Shown here one piece after another: positions 25,331-34,577 of a stretch of DNA of 64,000 nucleotides (its first letter is position 1; every line of letters begins with the position of its first letter). The translations under genes were made by a program, and so were the position numbers. Origin of the DNA: an uncultured Lachnospiraceae bacterium (GTDB lineage Bacteria; Bacillota; Clostridia; Lachnospirales; Lachnospiraceae); assembly GCA_910576535.1 (NCBI GenBank), contig CAJTKK010000001.1, positions 310,001 to 374,000 of the forward strand, written 5' to 3'. The notes below the pieces were generated by a model. The model saw nothing but the letters and a program-made list of their open reading frames with translations. It had not been told where the DNA came from and made no database searches.

Positions 25331-26738
25331 CTGCCCCCTCCTCCTTCCGGTCCGGCAATGTAAAGCCAATGCATGTCCCCTCCCCCATCTTGCTTTCTAT
25401 TTCCAGCCTGCTGCCATGGATCTGTAAGATTTCCGCACATAAAGCCAGCCCTAACCCTGCTCCGTTCCTGCTTCTGGCACGTGATTTGTCTATCATATAA
25501 AAAGCCTTTACCACATTTCTTTGTTCTTCTTCCGGTATCCCCACCCCATAATCCTTTACTTCAAACCGATAGCCGGCTTCCGTCCGGTAACCGGTAATTT
25601 CTATGATTCCGCCTTCTTCCGAAGCCTTACATGCATTATCCATTAAATTAATCAAAACAGTTTTAATCAGATTCACCTCTGCCCACACTGCCCCGTCTTT
25701 ATAATGATACCGGAACTCCTGTTCTGTGCCTGCAAACATGTCTTTTAAATAATGAAAAACCGTCTCCGCAGAAATCCGCTGGAATTTGGCCTCTTCCCTT
25801 TTTGTGACAATAATATCCAGCAGACGCAGAGCCATCGCTTCCAGGCGCTTCCCCTCCGTATAGATATAGTTCGCCGACATAAAACTCTTTTCCTCGTCCA
25901 GTTTATGCGAACGGAGCATGTCCGCATAGCCTATAATCGCTGTCAGCGGCGTCTTCAATTCATGGGCAAAAGCCGCCACAAAGTTCTCCCTGTCCTGGAT
26001 TCCTTCCTCCAGCTTTCCGATATTCTCTTCCAAAGCATTGGCCATATGGTTAAAATCCTTTGTCAGCAGCCCCAATTCATCACTGCTGACCTGCTTTGCG
26101 CGATAAGAATAGTCCCCTGCCGCCATCCTCTTTGTCGCTTTTGTCAATAAGCGGATCGGTTTTGTCAGCCATGAGGAAATCAAATGCATAATAAGAGTTC
26201 CCGCTACCAGCATAGCGGCCGTCACCCTCCGGTATACGGAGAAGCCCAGTTCCCGTTCCATAAAGACATCCGATATGTCCCTCATTGTCTCCAAATACAA
26301 GACTCTGTCCAAAGTGTTCACTACAGCTCCTGTCTGTACATAGTACCCCTCCGCCATTTGAATGATCCGGTATGCCTTTATGTTCTTATCTGCCAGCTCC
26401 TGCAGAATGCCATCCGCCTCAAAACCGTCACTGCCATACAAAATTCCCTTATTTTCATCGGAAATCCTTATCAGCCGGCTGGCGCCATGTCCCCCCGCCT
26501 CCAGGTTGGATGCGATTTCTTCCACCGTATTGTCCTGTAAAATATCATATTTTGCGGGTACATTCAGAGCAGCCGTCTCAAACGCAAAGCTTAAGATGCT
26601 GTTCTCATCCAACGCCTGCCTCACTTCCCTCTCAAGCGATGTTTCAAATACATAATTAACAAAATAATATCCGCTGAACCCCAAGGCCACTGCCATAACA
26701 ATAATGGTCCACAGCAGAAGTTTTAATGAAAATTTCAT
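25302..26738 (-). CDS. Sensor histidine kinase
   Basis: This 478-residue membrane kinase has two helices (residues about 8-28 and 170-190) around an extracytoplasmic sensor of some 140 residues, then HAMP, the H-box FVAAFAHELKTPLTAIIGY, N-box LMDNACKAS, G1 KDYGVGIPEEE and G2 NGAGLGLALC. It autophosphorylates on the H-box His and passes phosphate to the response regulator, with which it overlaps as ATGA (26735-26738). The sensor sequence gives no ligand. The operon also encodes two other exported proteins. Confidence 0.93.
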   Translation of the reverse strand: MKFSLKLLLWTIIVMAVALGFSGYYFVNYVFETSLEREVRQALDENSILSFAFETAALNVPAKYDILQDNTVEEIASNLEAGGHGASRLIRISDENKGILYGSDGFEADGILQELADKNIKAYRIIQMAEGYYVQTGAVVNTLDRVLYLETMRDISDVFMERELGFSVYRRVTAAMLVAGTLIMHLISSWLTKPIRLLTKATKRMAAGDYSYRAKQVSSDELGLLTKDFNHMANALEENIGKLEEGIQDRENFVAAFAHELKTPLTAIIGYADMLRSHKLDEEKSFMSANYIYTEGKRLEAMALRLLDIIVTKREEAKFQRISAETVFHYLKDMFAGTEQEFRYHYKDGAVWAEVNLIKTVLINLMDNACKASEEGGIIEITGYRTEAGYRFEVKDYGVGIPEEEQRNVVKAFYMIDKSRARSRNGAGLGLALCAEILQIHGSRLEIESKMGEGTCIGFTLPDRKEEGADETYQAYGR

Positions 26739-27394
26739 TGCGGTACCTCTAAGCGGTATCCTACTTTATATACCGCTACCAGATTATGCTCCCACCCCAG
26801 TTTTTTTCTTAAGCGCTGCACATGGAGATCCAGAGTCCGGCTGTCCCCATAATATTCGCCTTCCCAGACCGTTTCGTACAGTTTTTCCCTAAATAATGCA
26901 ACATTCTTATTTTTCATAAAAAGCAGCAAAAGACCAAACTCCTTATTTGTCAACACCACAGGAACGCCGCCTTTTGTTACCCTTCTGGCCTCCACATCCA
27001 CTACCACATCCCCTGCCGTCAGATGCTGTTCCGTTTTACTATACCGCCGCAGGACCGCTTCCACCCGGGCAACCAGTTCTACCACGTCAAAAGGTTTTAC
27101 CAGATAGTCATCCGCCCCCAGTTTCAAGCCTTTCACCCTGTCCTTTACCTCATGCTTTGCCGTAATAAAGATAACGGGGATTCCAAGAGGCCGGATATAA
27201 TCCATCACGTCATAACCATCGGCCCCCGGAAGCATAATATCCAAAAGGATCAAATCAAAATTTTCCTCTTCTATCATATCAATGGCCTTTAAACCGTCCT
27301 GCACAGCAACGCAATGATATCCTGCCGAGGACAAATTCAAATCAATCAAATCACAGATCGGTTTTTCATCATCTACAATCAATATCTGTATCAT
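26735..27394 (-). CDS. OmpR/PhoB-type response regulator
   Basis: Residues 1-115 are a receiver with the acidic pair VDDEKP, phospho-acceptor Asp in DLILLDIMLPGADG, Thr in IFITAKH and Lys in YLVKPFD. Residues 125-219 are a winged-helix domain (LTNKEFGLLLLFMKNKN, SRTLDLHVQRLRKKLG). The ATG at 27394 overlaps the stop of the upstream gene as ATGA, which is a better start than the TTG at 27415. It is coupled in the same way to the kinase downstream. Confidence 0.93.
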   Translation of the reverse strand: MIQILIVDDEKPICDLIDLNLSSAGYHCVAVQDGLKAIDMIEEENFDLILLDIMLPGADGYDVMDYIRPLGIPVIFITAKHEVKDRVKGLKLGADDYLVKPFDVVELVARVEAVLRRYSKTEQHLTAGDVVVDVEARRVTKGGVPVVLTNKEFGLLLLFMKNKNVALFREKLYETVWEGEYYGDSRTLDLHVQRLRKKLGWEHNLVAVYKVGYRLEVPQ

Positions 27395-28548
27395 TTTTCT
27401 GATTTCCACCCCCAATAAGCCCTTGCCTTTTCCACAACTTCTTCCATTGTATCTTCATCCTTGCACCGGTAATTTTCTTTCATTTCCGTATCTGCGGAAA
27501 ATCCCCCGGTTCTCTGGTAATAAATGGCGTAGTCGCTTTTCACAATCAGTTCATGGCCGCTCCCCTCGTAGCTATAGCGCGCCAGCACGATAATATCCTT
27601 TAACCCGTCCCCGTCAACATCCCGGCAATTGATGCCTTTTAATGCATAGAGGTTGTCATACTCCCCCATGGGCTGCAGACTCCATACAATATATCCCTGT
27701 TCATTGACCAGATAAATCATAAAGATGTTATAATCCGATATACTGTAAATCCCCGGAACCACCTGCAGCCTCCCCAGCTTTTCAAAATTCCGGAAATAAC
27801 ATTGTTCCGAAATAATCTGCAGGCCCGCATCCTGCAGCTCGCCCAAGGTTGCCGCTGTATATAAAAACTCTGTGGAATATCCGTCCTTTACAAAAGAAGC
27901 GATAAGCTCTATGCTCTTATTCATGCCAAAACGGTTAATTTTATCTGAAATACGGTAATCGCGGTAGAAGCCTGTCCCATCGCTGTCCTGGAAAAGCACA
28001 TCCCCTACTTTATATATTTTTCCTGCATAGCCCCCCTCTTCATTGACACAGGAAGTAATCAATACGATATCCATCAGCCCATCCCCATTCAGATCCTGAA
28101 AGGAAACCGCCGAGATCCCCAGATTGGGCTGCATAATCCTCCCTCTGTTCCGGGCATTTGTCTCAAGCTGCTCAGTTTTACATAGAATTTCCCCATCTTT
28201 TGCTGCAAAAAGCAGGATAAGGCGGTTATATTCCGCATCCAATGCCGGGATAAAAAACACCTCGCCAAACTTCCCCATTTCAATAGGAAATATCTGGTCT
28301 TCTATAACATCAAACCCCCGGCCGGCAATATCATTCTGGTACTCAATTTCTTCCAGCCGCCGTTTATACTCATCATATTTTTCCGCTTCTTTCGCACCGC
28401 TTATGGCTTCCTGCCCCTCTTTTACCGTCCCCGCTGCTTTATTTCCCGAAGATGCAAAAGCAACGCCGGAATCTGCCCACCATATCCATATCACAAATAT
28501 ATATCCTATAAGCATCAAGCCTGACCTTGCTTTTTTCAAAATCCTCAC
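27391..28548 (-). CDS. Exported VCBS/FG-GAP-like protein, first gene of two-component operon
   Basis: This 385-residue protein has an N-terminal export signal or anchor (LMLIGYIFVIWIWWADSGVAFA). The mature part carries two calcium-binding-like DxNxDG loops typical of VCBS/FG-GAP repeats: QDLNGDGLMDIVLIT and RDVDGDGLKDIIVLA. It resembles lone propeller-like exported proteins that bind calcium or polysaccharide, but the family is not certain. The apparent start is GTG at 28548. A TTG at 28539, with AAGGTG before it, is an alternative. It is the first gene of the operon with regulator, kinase and a second membrane-anchored protein, so it may take part in signal reception. Confidence 0.72.
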   Translation of the reverse strand: MRILKKARSGLMLIGYIFVIWIWWADSGVAFASSGNKAAGTVKEGQEAISGAKEAEKYDEYKRRLEEIEYQNDIAGRGFDVIEDQIFPIEMGKFGEVFFIPALDAEYNRLILLFAAKDGEILCKTEQLETNARNRGRIMQPNLGISAVSFQDLNGDGLMDIVLITSCVNEEGGYAGKIYKVGDVLFQDSDGTGFYRDYRISDKINRFGMNKSIELIASFVKDGYSTEFLYTAATLGELQDAGLQIISEQCYFRNFEKLGRLQVVPGIYSISDYNIFMIYLVNEQGYIVWSLQPMGEYDNLYALKGINCRDVDGDGLKDIIVLARYSYEGSGHELIVKSDYAIYYQRTGGFSADTEMKENYRCKDEDTMEEVVEKARAYWGWKSEK

Positions 28549-28566
28549 CTTCTTTACTTCCGCCCG

Positions 28567-28595
28567 TTACGCTGCGCTTCCAATCCGCAGCGTAA
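28567..28595. promoter_or_regulatory. Palindrome upstream of the two-component operon
   Basis: TTACGCTGCG and CGCAGCGTAA, separated by nine bases, lie about 20 bases before the first gene. There is no T-run after the stem in the direction of transcription. It could be an operator or a 5' mRNA hairpin. Confidence 0.45.
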
Positions 28596-28683
28596 AACTT
28601 AACGCTTCTTGGCAAAATGCTCTCTGGCATGAGCTTCAGAAGCTTTTTTTACACTTTTCCGCTTTCTTTTGCTTCACGGGGTT

Positions 28684-29016
28684 TCACACTACGCCCAATG
28701 ATTTAAAAACCGCCCATACATAAGGCCCCCCAAAGCAATTGAGGCTTTTGGGACCTGTGATTTTATGTTCCGTATCATCCATGATTTTTTGGTATGCCTG
28801 TTCAAAAGTAGCGCGTGTTATGGATTTTTTCTTCCTGTCTGCAAACAGCTCCCCGCCTTTTACCCGGTAAGTGAACGGAAGCCCCTTCGCAGTATAGACC
28901 GTTTTCCCCTGGCCGGCCGTGATCAATCCCCAAAGCTCCTCTTTTGCAATGATCCGCCTTTCCTCCCCTTCCGTTTCTATCCTGCCGCCGTCTGCCATAC
29001 CCTTTGTATTTTCCAT
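28684..29016 (-). CDS. Small hypothetical protein
   Basis: This 110-residue soluble protein is not assigned to a named family. The C-terminal stretch ITGPKSLNCFGGPYVWAVF resembles a motif found at the end of small uncharacterised proteins of Clostridia. The central part TVYTAKGLPFTYRVKGGELF is probably beta-rich. A GGAGGCGCG site precedes the ATG. Its neighbours are the two-component operon and a flavodoxin-ferredoxin, with no obvious link to either. Confidence 0.6.
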   Translation of the reverse strand: MENTKGMADGGRIETEGEERRIIAKEELWGLITAGQGKTVYTAKGLPFTYRVKGGELFADRKKKSITRATFEQAYQKIMDDTEHKITGPKSLNCFGGPYVWAVFKSLGVV

Positions 29017-29100
29017 AAACGCGCCTCCTATCCTTTACCCTATTTTTACAGCGTCGAATCCCCCTTCCCCCTTTTTCCTCATTTCATACCGCAAAGTGTC

Positions 29101-29877
29101 TTATTCTTCTCCCATCCCAAACAAAAAATTCCCTTTCCGCCCGCCGCAGGCCTTTTTCAGCTTCTGCACGCTGGCTGCCAACAGCGCCTTATTCACGCTC
29201 CGGAAATGATTTGGGCAGACGGCGATACAGCGCATACAAGAAATACATTTCCCATGATCCGTCCCCGCAGGCTCTTCTTCCGGTATCGCCCCTGTCGGAC
29301 AGGCTGATGCGCAAATCCCGCATTTCAGGCAATTCTTATCTGCTTTAGGTTTCATCGGAATGCCATGATATTCTTTATAAGGCCTGTTCCCCGGAAATTC
29401 CGGTTTCCCTAAAATGCATCCGTCTTCCATCCTCCGCCGGATAATTTCTGCAAACCTCTCCAGTTCTTCTTTATCTTGCCCGTCCGGACGCCCGTTGGCA
29501 AACTGATGCATAATCGAATGCTCCGCTACCGCTGCCACGCCAGCCACCGGGCAAAAACCGGCTTCCTCCAACGCGTCCCCCCATTCCGCCATAGTATCCT
29601 CAAATTCCCTGTTTCCATAAACGACCAGCACAATTGCCCTGGCTCCATTCCCCTTCATCTGTCTGATCCTTTCCACAGCCGGCTTTGGCACCCTTCCTCC
29701 GTACGAAGGCACAGCCGCTACGCAAATATCCCCCTCTTCCAATACAAAAGACGAAAAATCCAGATGCCTGTCCGCCAAATCTATACAAATATGCTCCGGG
29801 GCAAATCGGTCTGTAAAAAAGTCCGCTGCTTTCTTTGTTCCCCCGGTAGGGCTGAATATCATTTCATAAACCTTCAT
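29101..29877 (-). CDS. EFR1-type flavodoxin-ferredoxin
   Basis: This 258-residue redox protein begins with a flavodoxin-like domain (YEMIFSPTGGTKKAADFF, with the FMN phosphate loop SPTGGT). It ends with two 4Fe-4S clusters of the bacterial ferredoxin type, CLKCGICASACPTGAI and CISCMRCIAVCPNHF. EFR1 proteins of Clostridia are thought to move electrons inside the cell, but partners are unknown. The ATG at 29877 follows GGAAGGAGG; the longer frame from 29913 has no site. Confidence 0.9.
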   Translation of the reverse strand: MKVYEMIFSPTGGTKKAADFFTDRFAPEHICIDLADRHLDFSSFVLEEGDICVAAVPSYGGRVPKPAVERIRQMKGNGARAIVLVVYGNREFEDTMAEWGDALEEAGFCPVAGVAAVAEHSIMHQFANGRPDGQDKEELERFAEIIRRRMEDGCILGKPEFPGNRPYKEYHGIPMKPKADKNCLKCGICASACPTGAIPEEEPAGTDHGKCISCMRCIAVCPNHFRSVNKALLAASVQKLKKACGGRKGNFLFGMGEE

Positions 29878-30026
29878 CCCCCGTCCTCCTTCCTGCCTCA
29901 TCCCGCTCATCAAAATCCGATATAATACATTTTAGTATATAACCCTTTATATGTCACCAGTTTTCAGCAGAAAATTAACAGCCTGCCTGTGAGCAATCAC
30001 ATATCCTCTATCCACCATATATAAAA

Positions 30027-30069
30027 ATCCGGGCATAAAAGCTCCGTTAAAAAGCTATCATGCCCGGAT
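30027..30069 (-). terminator. Terminator of the eight-gene DUF6603/Hint cluster
   Basis: ATCCGGGCAT and ATGCCCGGAT form a 10-bp stem with a 23-base loop. On the minus strand it is followed by TTTTTATAT, directly after the stop of the Hint-domain gene. It marks the end of the long operon. Confidence 0.85.
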
Positions 30070-30076
30070 CCCCCGG

Positions 30077-31858
30077 TTAAACCATCCTTTCCTGCAGCCG
30101 TTTCATTTCTTCCACAAACTCCTGGTCTTCCTGTGTCAAAGGTATTTCCTTTGCCTTCTCCCTCTTATTCTGCATCTTTAAATCACCGGCATAAAAACCG
30201 TTTGCAATCAAGTACGCCCCCGTTTCTTCCCCGTCAAAAGTAAAATTGTATACCATATCGTCATAATCCACGGTTTCCACAGCGGCCACCTTAGCCAGCC
30301 TCCCGTCCGCAAGATTAAGCCGGTCGCCAGGTTTTATCTGTGCCGCCCGCTTCATCTTTCCTTCACACATCATGGGATGCCCGCCGGACACCTTGATTTC
30401 CCCGTTTCCCTCTGTCTGAATGGCAAAAACCGTTTTATCCCTGCCGGACACCACATCCTCCACTGTCAATTCCCTGTTCCCATACCCCAGGATTATATCC
30501 CCAATCCCAATCTCACAAGCCCTCTTCCGGCTGCCGTCAGACATTGTAATCAGCACATCCTTTGCAAAGCATCCCCAGTAAATTGTAATGGGAGGAATAT
30601 AAACGGTATTGCATTCCTTGTCAAAATCATAGTATTTTTTTCCTGCCGTCTCCATAAAATTTTTATCTTTGCTCTTAATTGTTATTTGTTCTTCGCCGCC
30701 TGCCCCCAATGAATTCACCACCGAATAAGTAAAGCAGGCATCCAGCATAACCGTTTTCGGCTCCCCGTTCTGGATTCCTTCAATATCGGAATGCCAGTCC
30801 AGGCTGCTTCTCCCCTCCATTGGAATCTTCAGATCAAAATTTACCCTCGTCATAATGCCAGGATTATATTCCCCATGGGTAAAACAGTCTTTCATGCTTT
30901 TGTACAAATTCTCATCGTTTAAATCCGGACGGTAAGTAAAAATCTGCTGTTTATAATCATAGGTTGCCGTGGAACGGGAAAATGCTTCCCCTTCTTCCGG
31001 TTGATACAGCCCGTCCGGCTTTATTCCATAATTTAATGTCATATATCCTTTTATGGGCATCAGCAAATGCACTGTCCCGCCGGAAAAAGTATTATCGTAA
31101 TAATCCCCTCCCTTATAATCCGCATCTTTATATATTGTCTGTTCATTAACCCTTCCATAAAGCATCACAATTTCATTGCTTTTATCATGCACGTCATTTT
31201 TGGGAGCAGGGTCTTCTACCACTACATTATAAATATTAAAGCTCTCCCCTTCCCCTAAGCAGAATTCATCCCCTATGCACATTTTGTTCATCTTCCCCGA
31301 CGGGTCTTTTCCTGTCACTTCAAATAAAACATGATACCGTTTATCGGAGAACTCCGACACGTAATCCTCTCCCGTATATATCTCTTTGTCATACTGGTTC
31401 GTACTTTCCACCACAAAATTCTTCCTAAGCAGATATTTCGGCGAATTTGCTTCTTTGATCTTAGCCTGCACGGATATCCCCTTCCATGTCTCCGCCGGTT
31501 TCCCCTCACAGACTTTCTTTGTCCCGTCCACAAAAAAGCAGCTCAGCCTCGTTTTCAGCCTGCCCGTTTCCCCTGATCCTTCTGCCCCGTCTTTCACATG
31601 CTTAGATCTCTCTATAGTCAGTTTTCCAATTTCCCCGGAAAAAACATCTGTCTTCCCCTCTTTTTGCGGCTCCGCCCTTACCGCCATATCCTCTTTTGCC
31701 TTCAGGAAGGCATGATAGCTTTGCGGAAAATCCCGCCTCATCTTCTCCTCTCCCCCATACTGTTCAAACAAATACTGGCAGTCCTCTTCATTCTGGAAAT
31801 CAAAAATATATTTTCCTTTCAGATTCCCCAGCTTTTTTTTCAATGTTTCCGCCGACAT
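30077..31858 (-). CDS. Hint (hedgehog/intein) domain protein, last gene of the cluster
   Basis: This 593-residue protein has an unrecognised N-terminal 420 residues, rich in strands and lacking a signal peptide, then a Hint domain from about 430 to 570. The domain starts WGCFAKDVLITMSDGS with candidate nucleophile Cys430. It continues with RACEIGIGDIILG, a block-B-like SGGHPMM (His494) and the closing MVYNFTFDGEETGAYLIANG. The domain lacks the C-terminal His-Asn plus Cys/Ser/Thr junction needed for splicing. Self-cleavage before Cys430, as in hedgehog-type proteins, is therefore possible and inferred. The final 25 residues are charged and helical. The ATG at 31858 has an AGGAGGAAAAGGT site. 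Confidence 0.8.
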   Translation of the reverse strand: MSAETLKKKLGNLKGKYIFDFQNEEDCQYLFEQYGGEEKMRRDFPQSYHAFLKAKEDMAVRAEPQKEGKTDVFSGEIGKLTIERSKHVKDGAEGSGETGRLKTRLSCFFVDGTKKVCEGKPAETWKGISVQAKIKEANSPKYLLRKNFVVESTNQYDKEIYTGEDYVSEFSDKRYHVLFEVTGKDPSGKMNKMCIGDEFCLGEGESFNIYNVVVEDPAPKNDVHDKSNEIVMLYGRVNEQTIYKDADYKGGDYYDNTFSGGTVHLLMPIKGYMTLNYGIKPDGLYQPEEGEAFSRSTATYDYKQQIFTYRPDLNDENLYKSMKDCFTHGEYNPGIMTRVNFDLKIPMEGRSSLDWHSDIEGIQNGEPKTVMLDACFTYSVVNSLGAGGEEQITIKSKDKNFMETAGKKYYDFDKECNTVYIPPITIYWGCFAKDVLITMSDGSRKRACEIGIGDIILGYGNRELTVEDVVSGRDKTVFAIQTEGNGEIKVSGGHPMMCEGKMKRAAQIKPGDRLNLADGRLAKVAAVETVDYDDMVYNFTFDGEETGAYLIANGFYAGDLKMQNKREKAKEIPLTQEDQEFVEEMKRLQERMV

Positions 31859-31883
31859 ACCTTTTCCTCCTTTTCCTTCTTCT

Positions 31884-32621
31884 TCAGTCATCCATCCGCC
31901 GGATCACCATTTCCGTATCTTTCCCATCTTCCCCTCTTTCCCCGGACGGCCCTGTTTTTCCATCCGTTCCATTTTCCGCATAGGTAAGGCCATCGCCGTT
32001 TAAACCGCCCTTCCCCCCTGTCCCGCCGTCGCCGCCGCAGCCTCCTTCTCCGCCGCAGCCGCCGTAGGATTTCTGCTCCCGGCTTTCCTCATCATCCCTG
32101 GACAGCGCTTTTACTTCTGCCTTTTCATCCGCCGGGGCATAGATAATAGTTACCATGGGTCCATCGCTTCCCCTTCCGCCGCAGCTCCCTTTTCCTCCCT
32201 GGCTTCCATTGCCTCCATTGCCGCCCAGCGTATCATGACAGACAGCATCTCCTCCCTTTCCGCCGCAGCTTCCTTTTCTTCCTTTTCCTCCTTTACCGCC
32301 ATTGCCTCCTATGCCTTTCACATAAACACTGTTCACCAAATTGTGTACCGTGATACAGACGCTATTCGCTTCCCCTGCATTGCCTCCCGGCTCTCCTTCC
32401 GCCCCGTCTTTTCCATCCGGCGTTTTGACCAGAATGCCATACTGCGTATGGAAGGACTCTTTTTTTACTTCCAGCCGGTCTATCTCTAACTCATTGCCGC
32501 CTTCCAAGTAAAAATAGCCATCCCCTGAAATCAGCACGTTGCCATAATGTGCCTTCCCATCCGGCTTCAATTGAAACTTATTACTAATATGCAGATCCTT
32601 TACCCCATTCCTTTCATCCAT
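31884..32621 (-). CDS. Glycine-rich, collagen-like protein of the cluster
   Basis: In this 245-residue protein residues 1-95 form a beta-rich head (NVLISGDGYFYLEGGNELEI). Two glycine-rich blocks follow, separated by about 40 ordinary residues. In the first block a segment is duplicated: GGKGRKGSCGGKGGD and GGKGSCGGRGSDG. Single Cys residues recur in the glycine runs, and the end has collagen-like GxY triplets (GPSGERGEDGKD). This suggests an extended, perhaps disulfide-linked rod. No signal peptide is visible. The ATG at 32621 has a GGAAGGG site. The next gene starts 26 bases downstream. Confidence 0.75.
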   Translation of the reverse strand: MDERNGVKDLHISNKFQLKPDGKAHYGNVLISGDGYFYLEGGNELEIDRLEVKKESFHTQYGILVKTPDGKDGAEGEPGGNAGEANSVCITVHNLVNSVYVKGIGGNGGKGGKGRKGSCGGKGGDAVCHDTLGGNGGNGSQGGKGSCGGRGSDGPMVTIIYAPADEKAEVKALSRDDEESREQKSYGGCGGEGGCGGDGGTGGKGGLNGDGLTYAENGTDGKTGPSGERGEDGKDTEMVIRRMDD

Positions 32622-32788
32622 CTTACGAACCCTTCCTTTCCTTCTTATATTTCCGTTTCTATCCTTTGTAAAACAGATCAGCAGCCTCACAGCAACCGTC
32701 AAGTATCCAAACCTATTCGTTTAACTGCTTCTCTAATCTGCTGCTCTGCTGGTTTTAAGCTGCCACTTATCCCGCTGCCCGCAGGGAA

Positions 32789-34576
32789 TCATTCCTCCTC
32801 CCATTTCCACAGGTTCCTGTCAGGATAAATCCCTATCAGGCATTCCTTGCGATCCTTTCCTATCCACATGCGCTTTTCCCTCTCGGTTCCCATAGGGGAA
32901 AAATTGTTTGTCACATCACCTGTTTTCATATCAATTACGCTGCCTGCCGTCACTATGTATAAATGATTGACTGTGGGAATCAAATTGACAAATCTGCCTC
33001 CCTCCTCCACCTTCTTTTTGTACAATACATCCTCCATTGACTGATCGCAGTCATATACATAAACATAAGCATCGTCGCATAATATGGCAGCGTAAAATTT
33101 ATTTTTATAAAAACAATAATCGCCGCCTTTCACACATTTCCCCCCTGGGGCAAGAATTGCCGAACCTCCCTTGTTCCATTTCCCGTCTTCCCCGCAGCGG
33201 GAAATCATCAGGCCGTTTTCCATCACTTGAGTATAAGCTTTCACCGATTTTGAAAAAGCAAAGCTGCCGGCAGCCGAACAGAAAGCCTGATATGCCGGTC
33301 CATAATCCCATATTCCTTTTCTGAAATCATATCTTCCTATAAATAGCCGCCTGCCTTCCTTTCCTTCTTTCCCCATCACATAAAGCACATGATCCCAACA
33401 ATCCGCGGCAGCGCATATAAACGCTTCGTCTGCCTTGTCATTGGATGCATACTTTTCCCAGTTTAGTCCATCGCCGCTTTTGTATAAATCAGGATGGGCA
33501 TAGCAATAATAGCCGTCTTCCTCTGGAAAAATACGGCTGTTATAGTCCATATCCCCGTAAACCTCACCCGTAAAATATCCGGTCTGGGAACCGGCATTTT
33601 CCCACATCGTCTGCTGTAAGGCAACGCTTTTTGAGACAGATGCCGGCACACCGTTTTTGTATCCGTTAGCCCTTAGCGTATATACCGCCGTCCGGGAGCC
33701 TTCAAAAGCCACAGGGTAGACTATTGCACTCCCTTCCTTCCCCTGACCCGTTTCTTTATCTATAGGATCAATGGAAAAATTAGAAACCGAATGCAGTTCC
33801 CAATGCAGTGTAACCGCCTCCCCTTTGAAAAAGCAGGATTTATCCGCGGTAAATGACAGGATTTCCGGCGCCAGTACATCCAGAAATGCCTGCTTCGTAT
33901 CCCTGATTCCCCACTGATTAAACACCTCAAGGCTGAATACGGCCGGCCTGTCAATCAACGCCGTATATGGCGAACGTGCAGTGTCGGCAGCGATGCCATT
34001 ATGCATCAGCCTTTTATCAACGTGATCCCCCATATAATCATAACTTACTTCCACCCAGGATCCTATCTCCACAGGGGAACTGTTAAAAGCAACCGACTTT
34101 GCCCAGGGCGCATAATCCACCTTCGTGCATATTTCATACTGGTTATCCTCTATCCCGTCAAAATTCTCTACCGTAACTGTCATCGTTACGGTTTCATTTT
34201 CTTTTGTATCGGAAATCATTGTTTCCGTCGATGCGCTGAAGTAAAAATCAGGGGAAAGCCCTGTGCCGGTATAACGGAAAAAAATATCGCTGCCGGACGG
34301 AGTCTTTCCGGTCACCCAATCGTCATCCCCGCTTTTTTTCAGGTTCCTCATAAAACTTTCTATTTCCTCCGGATCCAGCAGCAATTTGTCCATGCCGCTT
34401 ACCGTAATCTGAGGATATTTTACCGCCTGTGCTTTTCCCGCCCCTAGACGCCTGCACTCCTTTTCCGGTATCTGCCCATACGTAATGACAAAAGAAAAAG
34501 CAGAGGGGAATTCTTTTTCCGGGTTAGGGGAAATGAAACACCTTTCCGGTATTTTTACACGTACATTCGCCGACAC
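32789..34576 (-). CDS. Ig-like and propeller-like protein of the cluster
   Basis: This protein has about 595 residues. The centre holds two Ig-like modules. The second is of the common bacterial type, PEILSFTADKSCFFKGEAVTLHW to RTAVYTLRANG (quoted in part: SFTADKSCFFKGEAVTLHW). The last 250 residues contain repeated strand-turn units such as YYCYAHPDLYKSGDGLNWEK and RLFIGRYDFRKGIWDYG, typical of a sialidase- or kelch-like propeller. No signal peptide is present, which is unusual for Ig-like modules. A GTG at 34576, preceded by AAAGGGAGG and one base after the upstream stop, is the best start. Confidence 0.75.
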   Translation of the reverse strand: MSANVRVKIPERCFISPNPEKEFPSAFSFVITYGQIPEKECRRLGAGKAQAVKYPQITVSGMDKLLLDPEEIESFMRNLKKSGDDDWVTGKTPSGSDIFFRYTGTGLSPDFYFSASTETMISDTKENETVTMTVTVENFDGIEDNQYEICTKVDYAPWAKSVAFNSSPVEIGSWVEVSYDYMGDHVDKRLMHNGIAADTARSPYTALIDRPAVFSLEVFNQWGIRDTKQAFLDVLAPEILSFTADKSCFFKGEAVTLHWELHSVSNFSIDPIDKETGQGKEGSAIVYPVAFEGSRTAVYTLRANGYKNGVPASVSKSVALQQTMWENAGSQTGYFTGEVYGDMDYNSRIFPEEDGYYCYAHPDLYKSGDGLNWEKYASNDKADEAFICAAADCWDHVLYVMGKEGKEGRRLFIGRYDFRKGIWDYGPAYQAFCSAAGSFAFSKSVKAYTQVMENGLMISRCGEDGKWNKGGSAILAPGGKCVKGGDYCFYKNKFYAAILCDDAYVYVYDCDQSMEDVLYKKKVEEGGRFVNLIPTVNHLYIVTAGSVIDMKTGDVTNNFSPMGTEREKRMWIGKDRKECLIGIYPDRNLWKWEEE

Positions 34577-34577
34577 A

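Noticed and set aside
31884..32621. Repeated short units suggesting a CRISPR array
   Set aside because: The repeats are codon-level repeats of a glycine-rich protein; they lack constant spacing and unique spacers.
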